Origin: Lingula anatina
Lineage: Eukaryota; Brachiopoda; Lingulata; Lingulida; Lingulidae
Reading direction: 5' to 3'
Assembly: GCF_001039355.2 (NCBI RefSeq)
Contig: NW_019774114.1
Location: forward strand, 517,437 to 581,436
DNA length: 64,000 bases
Shown: positions 51,501 to 63,158 of the stretch, in pieces
Layout of the letters: every line of letters starts with the position of its first letter
How positions within the stretch are numbered: position 1 is the stretch's first letter
Made by a program: the position numbers and the translations under genes
The notes under the pieces: generated by a model
Database searches by the model: none
What the model was told of the DNA's origin: nothing
What the model saw: only the letters and a program-made list of their open reading frames with translations

Positions 51501-54500
51501 GAGCTGCAAAGCGAAAGTGGGGAAAATCCGCTTTTTAAAGGTACTTGTAGCTATTAAATATAAAATATAACTTAACAGTATAGTACCTTTCTGGTGCTTT
51601 CCGTCCAGCTTTTCAAGCATGAGACCGTAAAACGTTGGGAGGTTGGATGATTCGTCTTTTGGTTTGTAGAAACTGTAAAATTGATATTAAAAACATAAAA
51701 CATATGAAGATTTTCTATATCTCTTGGAACATTTCTCATATATTTGACCAATTAAACGTTTTGGAAAGAAAGAAAGAAAGAAAGAAGATATTCTGTCACC
51801 AATCCCTATTCATCATTTAAATCTTTATCTATTTCATAATTTTGAGTTAATAGATAAATTGTGTCTACACAAAGTTTCCTCTTACAATTGTTTTCATTTG
51901 TACAAGCGATCTACTTGTAGAATGTTGGAAAAAGAGCGTTCATTTCTACTTGTCACCAATTTAATTTCAGGAAGTATTAGAACTGTTCCATATTACAATA
52001 AGTCTAACAGAATATCTTATTTGAGATGTTCGATGAACAGTTTTCCACCGTTTTAGATATTTACCTCCCAACTTGCGTTTTGCATTTGCAGCAGTAGCAT
52101 TTCGACCTGACGTAATGCTGGAACCACATCAGTTTGGTCCGCGTCTGTAAAAGTTGTTATCGCTGATACGTGCATTAATTATCATGGTAATTTAGAATAG
52201 ACGCACAGACAACAATTACATCATCACGATATATTGTAATTCGAATTAGATCTACAGAATGGCAAATAAAATATACATAAACGATTTTAGTTTCTTTTTA
52301 TAGCCAAATCAGTTGCTTGAATAATATAGACCAAGATAACATACAAAATTGGTCAAAAAGGTTGTCCCACCCCCAGTTTCATGTGCTTTTATTTATAAAT
52401 GATCATATCACAGGAATTAATTGCTATGAATGGTGATTTACATTCTAGATACCATAACTAATATGATTATAATATGAAAATACAAACTAGCGGGTTAGAT
52501 ATCCACATTAATAACATTTATTCACAATTATGGGAGCATTCACATCGAGAAGAGCCCAGGTCTTGTAAGGCCGCGACCTAAATATGGCGGACCTACATGA
52601 AAGGGAAACCGCTAAATCCATTAATGGTCTCTCCGCCTCTTACACGGCTCCCCACATTTACTGTAATTACCTCCCTCGACGTCCCTCGACCGGTTGAATT
52701 GAACCGAGATTTAATTAGTGTGCCCCTGCAGGGATGACGCGCGTGAGGGCGTGTGAGAGGTGGAGAGACCATTACAGGATTAAGCGGGTTCCTTTTCATG
52801 TAGGTCCGCCATATTTAGGTCGCGGCCTTATAAGACCTCGGCTCTTCTCGATATGAATGTTTCCTATAACATGTACCCCCCAAATCCGATGTTCCACTGT
52901 TATTTCCACGGAGGTAAAGAAATGCCCATTAAATTGAAATGACACCACCAAATGTCACCAAATTTACACACATTTAGCATTAGGGTGTGCTCGCTAAAGG
53001 TCACGTGTCTATTAGCGTGTGTAGCACCACGCACTGTAATTATCTCTAGTAGACGGCGCCACTGCCTTTAACAAGGGTAACAATTCTGTTTTGTGGGATA
53101 TTGCCCCATGTTTCCTAAAAAGCTTGGCAGAATTGGTCCGGACTATTTGGGGTTTGGTTCTCCTCTGGATTGCAAACTTCAATTCATGGCACAGGTGCTC
53201 AGTAGGTTTATTATCAGGATTCAAAGATGGTTTCTCCAGCCTCAGAACATTGGGTTTCTGCAACAAATCACTCACCACATGAGAACTGTGTGCAAGTGTG
53301 CTGTCATGATGAAGCCTGGATCACCCCAGATGTCCCCTCTTGCACATGGAATGAGGTATTAGTTGAGAATGTTAGGTTCAGTGACCCCAGAACTACCAGA
53401 ACTTGGTCAACCATACTTGTATGCCTTCGATGGTCAAATTAGGGCCCGTAGACATGTTGCAGAATGCTTTTTGGATGTTTGTGCAGGATAATATCACCTG
53501 AGGTGTCATGTTTAACGCCTGAGGTGTAACGTTTGGAGATAATTCCAAGCCCATGGCTTAGAGCATTGTTCTCTCCGGAAAAGAACGTTCCCAACAAAGA
53601 TCTCACTTTGTTTGCAAGAGGTGACCCCAGAGATACTGCAGGCGTCATCGTGGAAATGCACTTGCTCACAACTCTCGTCTGCTGAGTGATTTGTTGCAGA
53701 AACCCAATGTTCAGAGGATGGAGCAACCTCCTTTGAGCCCTGTTATTAACCTTACTAAACATCTGTGACATGAATTGAAGCATGCAATGCAAAGGAGAAT
53801 CAAACTCCTAATAATTTGGACCAACTCCCCCAAGCTCTTTAGGAAGAATGGGACAATATCCCATAAAACAGAATTGCTACCCTTGTTGAAGGCAGGCCGC
53901 GCCACCTACAGGAGGTAATTACAGTAAATGTGAATAAATGGTATTAAATATTGATTTCTTCACCGCTAGTTTGTTTTTCCTGTATCATAAATTATGTTAG
54001 TTGTGGTATCTGGAATGAAAATCACTATTTATAACAATCTTCAGCTGTGATGTGATCTTTATAAATAAAAGCAAATGATACTGAAGGTGGGGCAACCTTT
54101 TTGACCAATGTTGTATGGGGTGTGAAATGGCTTATCCAGGTTCTGATTGATAATGACAAAGTCATCCTAGCCCCATTTTCAAGTGGAAAAATGGATTTTT
54201 TTGGGGGGGTGGGGGTGGGGGAGGGGAAGTGGATTATCTTGATTTATCCGATCTTATATTTATAGCGTTACCTCTTTTTCCTTGTATACGTTGCAGTTTT
54301 CCTTTACGCACACTATATCGCGCTTGCACTCTAAAAAGAAAAGCGGGTCAGTAAAAAAATATATACCAGATAAAAGCAAGGCTACGCTTATATAGGGATA
54401 GCTTTAACAAAACCAGTTTTAGTGTGGTGATATTGACGTTAATGGTACTCTTGCAAACAGAGAGATGCAAAACGAAAGTAGAAAAATACGTCTGGTTTTT

Positions 54501-55337
54501 TCCCCCGAAAAGCTGCCACGACCTTGAACGTTACAATGTCGTTTTATAAGCTCTTAGACTGATTATTCTATAATATGTGGCATGTTTACACCAAAGTGGT
54601 AAGCAAGTTTTAAGAGATGACAAGGTGTATTTTTAGTTTTCCTTTTGTTTAGTTCTCTATCAGTTTTACTGTCCACGAATACGTCTACATAATTCCCCAC
54701 TAAATCACCCCCACTACAAACATCATCTAGTAATGCTTAGCCTATGAAGTGGTAATATACCATAAAGTATCTTAACAAACGTATCTTAACTTGAGATGTA
54801 GGTTACAGGGCACGAACAAGTTTTCTAAACATTACTTACTTTCGTCTGGGTCGTAGAAGGTTTTGACGGGCAAACAATACACGTGAACGTCTGTCAAACA
54901 TATTTCCACATCCCTCCCCTGTTCCTGCTCGTATTCGAGGGCCACGCCCTCAGCCTGGAGCTCATCCACAGAAATGACAGCACGGGTTTTGGCCAGGGTC
55001 GCCCCGCAGCTGTGGCAATTAAGGTGGACCTCTGAGACAGACAGAAAGCTCGTTGATACGGCATGTGTTTTAACGAATATCAATAATCTATGTTGGATAT
55101 AAAGTTTGGAGCATAGTGATGAGAGAGAGAGAGAGAGAGACCAAGCAACCACTGATCAGTGACTGATCTAAACCGCCTGTTGCCTCGAACAATACCTTGT
55201 CCTTCTGGGTGGTAGCTGGCACGAGATGACGAGCTTGATGATGTAGGGCGTCGATTATATAACATTTCTTCGTTTTCCTGATTTTGTCCACTGTCGACCG
55301 AAGATGCGTCTAACGGTCTTGCTTTCGCTGCGTCCAT
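43691..55337 (-). CDS. Triple CULT-like zinc domain - caspase-like protease (gene 2)
   Basis: Minus-strand exons from the ATG at 55337: 55337-55196, 55031-54840, 54330-54272, 52144-52065, 51672-51587, 49426-49259, 47339-47284, 47070-46991, 46793-46723, 46471-46319, 45929-45862, 45448-45372, 45157-45072, 44742-43691. They total 2370 nt, or 789 residues, in phase. Exon order, phases and boundaries are those of gene 1 without the THAP exon. The three CULT-like modules are at about residues 48-186, 187-311 and 312-439. Their Cys pairs are CHSC/CCKC, CRRC/CRC..DWC and CKSC/CSNC. The second keeps GWRF, as in cereblon's Trp-cage strand, while the first and third have Arg instead of that Trp. Residues 440-789 are the caspase-like domain, with SGHG and DACRG both intact. 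An acidic, Asp-rich spacer precedes the small-subunit-like part. Upstream of the ATG, the exon's acceptor is kept but the frame meets a stop (tag), so the ATG at 55337 is the natural start. It is a close paralogue of gene 1 and probably expressed as an N-terminally shorter protein. Confidence 0.75.
47935..48135. repeat. Palindromic short repeat cluster (gacaatttgtgcc)
   Basis: About five copies of gacaatttgtgcc or close variants, on both strands, alternate with gtcgcc/ggcgac. The result is a dense array of inverted words within about 200 bp. It lies in gene 2 intron 6 (between exons 49426-49259 and 47339-47284) and has no counterpart in gene 1. No coding role is seen. Confidence 0.75.
48205..48405. 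mobile_element. MITE-like element with about 50-bp inverted ends
   Basis: The left end, cagaacagtgga followed by ctagt and gacaaatatg, matches the reverse complement of the right end, where gtcaaatatgg, actagt and tccactgttctg occur. The interior holds another inverted pair around gcggattagac. A related single end is found at about 42145-42240, where the wording (attcagaacagcggac) is close. Confidence 0.65.
48448..48519. repeat. (TA)n microsatellite followed by a T-run
   Basis: About 48 bp of perfect TA dinucleotides pass directly into about 22 T. It lies in gene 2 intron 6. Confidence 0.95.
49636..49837. mobile_element. Fold-back MITE family R2, copy 2
   Basis: Second copy of the element at 41729-41937, in the gene 2 intron between exons 51672-51587 and 49426-49259. 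It starts tcacagatttagatcgatcc and ends with atcaatc/gatctaaaatctgtg-type complement. It includes gctgtcagccgagtgcgcac and taattaccccctcacagctt. It is not present at the matching gene 1 position. Confidence 0.8.
51764..51787. repeat. (GAAA)n microsatellite
   Basis: About six units of GAAA in a gene 2 intron; gene 1 lacks the expansion. Confidence 0.9.
52532..52864. mobile_element. Nested MITE (333 bp) inside the Tc1-like element
   Basis: Terminal inverted repeats of about 110 bp run from gggagcattcacatcgagaa at the left to the complement at the right (ttctcgatatgaatgtttcc). Both arms include the conserved block aaatatggcggacctacatg. A TAT trinucleotide flanks both ends (52529-52531 and 52865-52867), probably the target duplication. 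The central part is GC-rich. No coding capacity. Confidence 0.8.
53012..53430 (-). pseudogene. Tc1-like transposase relic, minus-strand half
   Basis: Reading right to left, the frame shows a decayed Tc1 C-terminal region: a FNPD-like NPDNKPTEHLCHELK motif corresponding to the family's NPIEHxWxxLK, then RRTKP and a region that ends at the element's arm. Only the C-terminal third is recognisable, with stops and frame changes upstream. It cannot encode an active enzyme. Confidence 0.7.
53530..53925 (+). pseudogene. Tc1-like transposase relic, plus-strand half
   Basis: The same transposase tail in the opposite direction: words for LLQKPNV, an EHL-like block (here KHL followed by a stop), AMQRRIK, NSPKLFRKNG and ISHKTELLPLLKA can be read with several stops. 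It aligns with the minus-strand relic at 53012-53430, which shows the inverted-dimer structure. Inactive. Confidence 0.7.
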
Positions 55338-55599
55338 GTTGCCGGCTCTAGATCTCCGCGTCGTCTAGACTGAGCCTGAAAATCAGATCACGTGCAGCGA
55401 CTTTCAATATCAATAGAGCTATTTTTGTTTTGATCACGTATACACCAGGTTTAACTAGGTCGCCAGTTTCCATGAGGGCACGCTGAATGATGCGGTTCAA
55501 GCTACGCAGAATTTTTTGTCTACAGTTTGTACGAATTATGAAGATTTATTTAATTGTTGTATATAGTCAGTTTTGTAGGAAGTAAATGCAGCAAACAGA

Positions 55600-55642
55600 G
55601 GAGGATATGCCTTTTCTTTATTCTGAATTCGTAAAATTTGAA
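55600..55642 (-). pseudogene. Residual 3' edge of a THAP exon upstream of gene 2
   Basis: This matches the last about 35 bases of the gene 1 THAP exon and its donor (the gtaaaatttgaaa block is identical). The donor has GC (aaaag-gcatat) where gene 1 has GT. Homology stops at about 55642, inside the exon, so the THAP domain itself is missing. This is the right-hand boundary of the tandem duplication. Confidence 0.65.
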
Positions 55643-56267
55643 ATGTGCAATCATATGGTGTTGGTGTTTGCAATAATGTCCACAAGAACACATGCGTTTA
55701 CACGAAGGCCCTACCACATTTTATATAATAATTCATGATAATTTTTCTATGTTCCCAACGAGACTTTCGGTATAGAATTAATTCCATCACTCAGTTGGAC
55801 TCTAGTATAGAATATAGCAGATTCAAATCGTGATGGTAATAAAAGATTGATTGGATTATGTAAACAGCGTATAAACGCTCTGCAGTCTCAATATGTTCAC
55901 CGAATAGCGGACAGTAATAATATACGTCTCCTATCATCGGATTAATGGGCAACAAGAAGGGTGAGGGATAACAAAAATATAATAAATAATAATAATAATA
56001 TTTCCCCAAATCTCGGACAAGTTGAAAGCCTTATTAAGCCCTTATTCTACAATACCAATACAGTAGGCCTAAGTACGTTAAGCTTTAAGTTTATTTCGTG
56101 TCGGAAAGAGTGAAAGTAGCCTACAAACGTCATTTTAGCAGAGTAGGCTAGTAGGCCTACTGTAGGCCTACCTGGAAGGCTTGTAGCTATTCGCTTACAC
56201 ACGACGGCCTCCCAGTTCATGGCATTAAGGGGGCTCTATTCGTTTTGCATAGGCCTATTTTGTCTTG

Positions 56268-56281
56268 CTGCCCTCTACTGA
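56268..56281 (-). promoter_or_regulatory. CTCF-like motif, - orientation
   Basis: On the minus strand it reads TCAGTAGAGGGCAG, which fits CCASYAGRKGGCRS with one mismatch at the first base. It points towards the similar + strand word at 25800, on the other side of the duplicated caspase genes. Confidence 0.35.
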
Positions 56282-56783
56282 CTTTGCACATTCAATTTAA
56301 AAGTCTGTCCTTAACTTATTCTCTTTGACGACATTTCCTGCTACTACTGGTATGCCTACTACAGCTAGTACATGTAGATAATCAATCCAGTGGCCCCGCG
56401 GCAGCTCCTCTTAGAGTTAGGGTCAGTTTAATATGCAGATGAGAAGCTGAAAATCTGGCATCTAATAGCCTACTCACAACCTACACTTTTCAATGTTCTT
56501 TTAAACTATAAAATATATATTTTTTTAATTGGACTAAAGAATCTCTCTAAATAAATAACTCATTTTCAATTGCTACATCGGTGAATATTTTTTTCCAAGA
56601 CGCAACCATAATACTGTAATATTTTTTAAACAAGAATGAACCATTCAATCATTATTCTAATAGGTTTTTCGCGTTGATGATACAATGCACCAATTACATT
56701 TTAAGGATCATAATTAAAATCCATTAATGATATTTGTAACAATTTTGACCAATTTTAACTTCACCTCTTGCATGAGCCTATTC

Positions 56784-56794
56784 CCGCCATTTTG
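56784..56794 (+). promoter_or_regulatory. YY1-like element at the SSRP1 start region
   Basis: CCGCCATTTTG lies about 70 bp upstream of the SSRP1 ATG. This is a perfect YY1 core (CGCCATNTT) at the distance typical of housekeeping TATA-less promoters, and probably lies in the 5' UTR or at the transcription start. Confidence 0.5.
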
Positions 56795-56857
56795 AGAGGC
56801 GAATGTTTTTCACGAAGCAGTAACGTAGAAGTACGGTATATAGTCGAATATCTGGAA

Positions 56858-59800
56858 ATGAGTGATGTTCTGGAATATCCCGATGCTCTTCAGGAGGTTC
56901 GGGGGGCTATGGTAAGTCAAGTTGTTTACAAGGTGGTTCTTATGTTCGTAATTTACGAGAAGGCCGGCAAGGATCATTTCGAGTCGCATGCTGCATACCC
57001 TGAGTGTCAGAGAAACGTAAAAGCTAGCTTGCTAAATATACCTCGTGGTGGAGTCGCTTTTACGTAAGGTATTGTTGATATGGGTTATATATGAAATCAA
57101 GATCGAGCTGACGAGCTGACAATACCGGAATCTAGAACCTAGTGTAATGCTGCACTACTGCTAGTAATACTAGGTATATCAGAAAAATTTTCAAACTGAT
57201 CAGAAAATTATAATACTTATATCATCTGAAAGGTAATGCAAAAACCGGAAGAAATCACTTGGAATTTTTTTAATATTCCTACAAGCAACAAAGATATTGA
57301 AGTTTTTTAACTGCAAAAATGCACCAAAAGTGTCCACACTTTTCAGCTTAAAACCTGTCACTACTGACCAGCGGTGATCACTCAGCTGTAGCTGCAGCTC
57401 AAATTGCTTGTGACCAATTAGGGCAATTATGGCTGTATGTTAATCTAATGACCTGGAAACAAACCCAAATTGGCGACCGCACAAGCACATGGCTGGGATG
57501 GCTTCCGTGCAGATCAAGCACTATAAATATTGCGCATCAAATAAACTATACTTCGCATGGTTTAATTTTCATGATTTTTTTACATAATATTGCAAATTTC
57601 ATAAACTTTATTCGATATAAATTTTAAAAAACTGAAACCAGTACTTCCCTGACATTTTTGAGCATTTTGTCGAGGCAAAACTTCAAACACCCTGAACTGA
57701 AACTTCTCAAAGACTGCAACACGGGAAAATCACGTGACCGGATTTTACTCTTTGATTTACAGCTTATTTAGTTAATGGCTTGTATTAGTTTTTTTACGCG
57801 GCGCTAAAAGAGAGATTTAAAAAAGGGGTGCCATAGGCGAGCTGTCAGCAGGCCGACTTCAGTTTTACACTTCACTGCCACTGGACAGTTACGACTGTAG
57901 CGCCCCTAGCGGATTGTGATATACCTAGTAATACTTGTAACTGCATGCACATTGTTCGTGTAACGTTACATGTTCACGTTTATCCCGACCAACATTTTTA
58001 GTAAAACATGGGTTTGTAGTGTTTGAATTAAAAATTAAGAAGCGATCTTTTTTTTTTTATGACACATGCATTTGGATGAATGTTGTAGCTACTCAAATCA
58101 GTTTCAATTCATGTACTTTAATTTGGTTTAAGAATGCATGGCGACTTTTGATGTAACTCAGTGCTTCAGCCAGGACCAGGGAATTCACTGATTTTAGGAG
58201 TCCATATTTTGACCCTGACTCATACTTGGTACAATGCTGGAAATAGAGTCTTGTATAAACACCACCTCAATTCATTGACATTTAATTTATTTTATGTTCC
58301 ATATGATAACTCTTTCCAGAACCCTGGACGCTTAAAACTACAGAGCAACTTGGTCATTTTCAAGAATATCAAAACTGGTCGTGTTGAGCAGTTTCCGTCC
58401 AGTGAAGTAGTCAAGGCCCAGTGGTTGTGCAGAGCCAGAGGTTACTGCCTGAAACTCAGACTGGAAAATGGATCCATACATAGATTTGATGGCTTCAAAG
58501 AGTCGGTATGCATGATTAAAGTAATTTTGAAAAAGGGGGTGGTACACTTGCTGTTCGACTAGCCAAGCAGTGCAGTGGTGAATATTTTAAGAGTCACTCC
58601 CCTAATATAGACCTTTTTTTCATATTCATTTGTTAGTATCTTTCTGTGCCAAACTTGGAAAAATTTTGCTTTTACCTTAGAAAAAGTTTTTGTATTGTAG
58701 AAAGAATCTGTTGGTTTGACTTTGTGAGTGCCTAGTTATGTGATGTTGATAAGAATTGTGCTGTCTTTATCAGTTAGATTTAGTTGATTTAAATGAATCC
58801 ATTTATTTGATGTAGAAAGTCTGTGTGAAGAATTATCCATATCATTATTGGATATTGTACACATTTCTTTTATTTCATATTCCAGGACTTTGAAAAGCTA
58901 GCACCATTCCTAAGTAAATATTATCAAAAAGATCTGGAAAAAGTAGACCTGTCAGTGAGGGGCTGGAATTATGGTGTTGCAGACTTCGTAGGTAGGTTTT
59001 GAGTGCTGGTATTGCAGTGGCTTCAGTCTGTTCTTTTGCTGCATGTTTGCCATGTTTTTGTCAGCATGCATTTTCAAAACAAATTATTCCTCCGGTCCGT
59101 CTTTTATCAATGCTCCAGAGGCTGTTATCTCATGGAGTCGAAACTCTATGTAGTAAGATTTACACCAAGATGATTTATTTCTTTGCTTTTTTTCTCTTTA
59201 GGGAACTCCTTACATTTTAGCGTTCATGACAAATTGGCATTTGAGATTCCACTATCAAATGTATCCCATGCAACAACATCAAAGAATGAGGTGACATTGG
59301 AGTTCCATCAGAATGATGATGCACCTGTGTCGCTAATGGAAGTCAGATTTCACATTCCATCCAGTTCTGACAACCCAGACAAGGACCCTGTGACTGTAAG
59401 TGTTGTTTTCCGTATTTATTTTTAAAAGATAAGCACCTAAGTGCAGGTTGTTGTATTAGAGACATACTAGTTGTGCTCTTTTTGAGCATTTACTACAGCC
59501 CAATGTCAATGCCCTGTTTACAATAATGAAAAACTACTCTGCTGACAGCTTGATACCAGGAACTGTTCAAGCACTTCTTGTTTCAAAGTTTTTAGCCACC
59601 TAACACTCTTAGTTTCAATTGTTAACTTTTAATATAACTGATAGTAATATGAAATTCAATATTTTTTGCAAATGTTTTTACCAAAAGTGACCGTTTCCAT
59701 TATAATTTTCTTGGTTTTTCAGGAATTTCATCAGAATGTTCTGGAAAAGGCAGATATTATCCAGGCAACTGGAACTGCTATTGCTACAGTAGAAGAGATT

Positions 59801-62800
59801 CAATGTCTTACACCAAGGTAATGTTGAGATAATCTCTAGTATCAGTGTGGTTTGAAAGTGTACATAAAGTATAAGATAATATAAACCAAAAGGAATATTT
59901 ATTGTATACTATTACGTCTACTCTTTTGCTGTACAATTAATGTTTTCATTGTCTCTCTCTTGCAGGGGTCGTTATGATATCAAGATTTATCCTACATTTC
60001 TACAACTCCATGGTAAAACATTTGATTACAAGATTCCGTATAATACAGTACTGCGGCTGTTTCTGTTACCACACAAAGATGGAAGACAAATGTTTTTTGC
60101 GGTAAGGTTTGTTTAGTTAGTTTTGATAGGATATGAATGTAACAAAAATCACATGTTCAAAAGAAGTTGAGATTCAAAAATATTCAGTTGTGGAAACTAT
60201 TGAATATTTTGGTTTAATGTATGTGTGATAGATACTTATATTAGAACATATATAATTATATGCTTATATTAAAGTATTTCTTTAATTTTCAATTTGACAG
60301 GTGAGTTTGGATCCACCAATCCGACAAGGTCAGACTAGATATCCCTTCCTAATTCTACTTTTCAACAAAGACGAGGAGACATCTTTAGAGCTAGGATTAT
60401 CAGAGTGAGTTGATATTATCTTATCAGTGAATTTGTGTATTATGACCTTTGAATTTAATTTCTGCATAATGATTGATTCATGCGGGTTGAGATACATCTT
60501 GAACCCCTTCCTTAATTTTTCAAGTAACACATATTTATGAATTTATATAATATAATCAAATAGATATAGACAGACAGACATAATCAGTTTATACATTATT
60601 ACATTTGACTTAATAAGGGAAGACATTCAGGAGAAGTATGAAGGGAAACTGACAAAAGAGATGTCTGGACCAATGTATGAAATAGTTAGCCGCATTATGA
60701 AGGCTTGTGTGAATAGGAAGATTACAGTGCCTGGCAGCTTTATTGGGTAAGTTTCTTTGAAATATGTAGCAATTAAACATATCACACAAAGTAATAGCTC
60801 ATCAGATAATATGACTGGTTTACCGAGTTCTAGTAAATCTTTAAAGTTCAAACAATCTTTCAGTTAGCTGTAGCTCTCATCTTAAATGTTATTAATGCAA
60901 AAGTGGACAAATTATGTTGCCAAAAAGAGATCCTGATCTTTTATAGGGATAAGAAATTGACATGATATTCATTGTGTATTAAACATCACATTTCTTTTCT
61001 ACAGGCACTCTGGAACCCATGCCGTGGGCTGTTCCTATAAGGCTGCTACTGGGTTTCTCTACCCTCTTGAGAGAGGTTTTATGTTTGTCCACAAGCCTCC
61101 CATACATGTCAGGTTTGATGAAGTGGCCAATGTGAACTTTGCTAGGAGTGCTGCAAACACAAGGTCCTTTGATTTTGAGGTGGAGACTAAGTCGGGAACA
61201 ATCCACACATTTGTAAATATTGAAAAGTAAGTTTTACTGAAATGTGGTAACATTTTTTTTAACTGTATTAAAATATTATAATTATACTGAAATGAAAAAT
61301 AAATGCATAATGATAGCAAAATAAGAAGATGGTCATAGGAAGATGGTTCAGCAGGCTCTGTTCTTTCAAGGAGACAAGTTACCTTTATGCATAGTTTATA
61401 CATAAATTGTTGTCAAGGATTTTGAGCATGAATTTAAATGATTAAAATATTAACAAATTAATAGCAAAAAAATGTTGGATTTTGAACAAAAGTCTTTTTA
61501 TGAAGACTACTCGCATTGAATCTGAAATGCTCAATTTCTTCTTGCAGAGATGAATATGGAAAGCTTTATGACTTTGTCACCTCCAAAGGGCTGGGTGTGA
61601 AGAACATAGGAAGCAAGAAGATGGTAAGTGGGTTGTTTGTTATGTTCCTGAATTTGATGTCAATACAATAAAATTTAAAGTGTAAACATGCTTTTCAATG
61701 TGAGACTTGGATAGTATCCTGTACTTACATATTCTATATTTACCTATGTACTTTCATTCTATAAAAGCTAACATTAAACCAATGCCAGGTCCACTATATT
61801 ACTATACTGTTGAAAAAGGGAGCAGGTGGTCTTGTATGTACTATACTTATGGTATTTTGTTTATCTAGAAAAAATTAGTTATAAATTGACAAGAAGAATA
61901 AGTTATAGTGATTCCATTATTCAGGAGTTTCTCTAATTTCAAACCCTGTTATAGGGCATTTTGCTCTTGCCTAGTCACAATTACATGGGCTATGAGTAAT
62001 AAAACTGGGAATACATGGTGTGTGTGCTTTACTTTTTCAGACTGATGACAAGTATGATGAACTGCTGGACAGTGAGGATGAGGATGAACATGATGTCTAC
62101 TTGGAGAGAATGAAACAAGAAGGAAAAGAAAGGGCGGAAGATGATGATCAGGATGATGATGAAGATGAGGATGGTATGTCAAGTCATTAGCTTCTGTCTT
62201 TTAACAAATGCAGATACCCAGATTTGGCATTTTGACTTTGAGTGCTTTGGAAGATTATGATTTTAATATTTCAATTTTGATAAATTTCTATTTCCAGATG
62301 ATGATTACGTTGCCCCTGAAAGTGGAAGTGAAGTGGCAGAAGAGTAAGTATATATGTTATTGTGTGTTTTAATATTCTTTTTTTTTTAATGTTTACTTTA
62401 TTTAAGATAAGAATAGAATTTATTTGACCAATCAATATTTAAAGATAAGAGTCTACAATTGCTTGTCAAAAATCTAAAAAGAAAATTGGCCAAATGTGTG
62501 GGTCCGTTTTATTGTTATCTTGTCTTTTATGATACCATTCACTTGGGGCGATCTCTCCCAATTGTTCAGTTTTATTTACCTTATGTAAGAAAATGACTTA
62601 CATCACCCTTTATATAGTTTACACATAGTGCATATTTTGTAACAAATCACTGAACAGAAGCATTTGTGAATAAAATAAACTTCATATTTTCAGATTTGAT
62701 ACAGATTTCACATCTTCATCAAGTGAAGATGAAGAGGGTGATGGAGATGATGACAAGAAGAAAGAGAAAAAAGAAAAAAAAAAGAAAGAGAAAAAAGAAA

Positions 62801-63158
62801 TGAAAACTAAAACAGTGGTGGGTCTCTAAGTTAAGACAATTTTTAACAAGACTTTTATCTTCTGTTTTAAAGATAAGTGATTTTTAAAATTAAAAAATTG
62901 GAAAATTCTATCAACTTGAATACCCTGTTGTGAACAATAATCTATGTGAATGTCACTGTTTTATGATAGCGTGAGGGACCAAGAAAGAAGAGGAAAAAAG
63001 AGAAAAAAGATCCCAATGCTCCCAAACGTCCACAATCTGCATATTTTCTGTGGCTCAATGAGCATAGAGAGCAGATCAAGAGAGAAAACCCTGGGATATC
63101 CATTACTGAAGTATCAAAGAAAGCTGGAGAAATGTGGAAGGAAGTCACAGACAAAACG
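56858..63158 (+). CDS. SSRP1: SSRP1, FACT complex HMG-box subunit (3' end outside window)
   Basis: Fourteen in-phase exons: 56858-56911, 58320-58505, 58886-58991, 59202-59395, 59723-59817, 59966-60101, 60301-60404, 60618-60746, 61005-61226, 61548-61623, 62041-62173, 62298-62343, 62694-62817, 62970-63158. They encode 598 residues so far; vertebrate SSRP1 has about 709. SSRP1 pairs with SPT16 to form FACT, which removes and redeposits H2A-H2B during transcription and replication. Family-diagnostic stretches are readable along the whole protein: the N-terminal LEY(P)[104 protein letters not shown]3-type N-terminal PH-like region, structure-specific recognition domain and middle domain come first. 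A long acidic stretch (exons 11-13), a Lys-rich stretch and the first two thirds of an HMG box ([17 protein letters not shown]...[10 protein letters not shown]) follow. The HMG box is cut by an intron at 63159. The remaining box, the basic tail and the stop lie beyond base 64000. Confidence 0.97.

Larger units (their letters stand above)
52344..54113. mobile_element. Tc1/mariner-like composite element with TA target duplication
   Basis: The ends are caaaattggtcaaaaaggttg and the reverse complement of caacattggtcaaaaaggttg. The inverted similarity continues for more than 100 bp, including tcat..gcttttatttataaa and cattc(t/c)agatacca. TA flanks both ends, and gene 1 lacks the insert at the matching place (near 39130). 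The interior holds two decayed transposase 3' ends pointing outward in opposite directions, plus a nested MITE. It is therefore an inverted dimer rather than a simple element. Confidence 0.85.
55338..56857. other. Head-to-head spacer between gene 2 and SSRP1
   Basis: Gene 2 (-) and SSRP1 (+) are transcribed away from each other from this 1.5-kb spacer. From 55338 to about 55642 it matches the 5' region of gene 1. The rest is unique, with repeated taggcctac words at about 56130-56175, a reverse CTCF-like word at 56268-56281 and a YY1-like word close to the SSRP1 start. No extra gene seen. Confidence 0.6.

Noticed and set aside
43691-55337. Zinc modules assigned to RIG-I C-terminal (regulatory) domains
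   Set aside because: The fold class is related, but the CxxC ... WF ... (I/V)GWxF ... FYGL order is closer to cereblon CULT. RIG-I-type helicase parts are absent.
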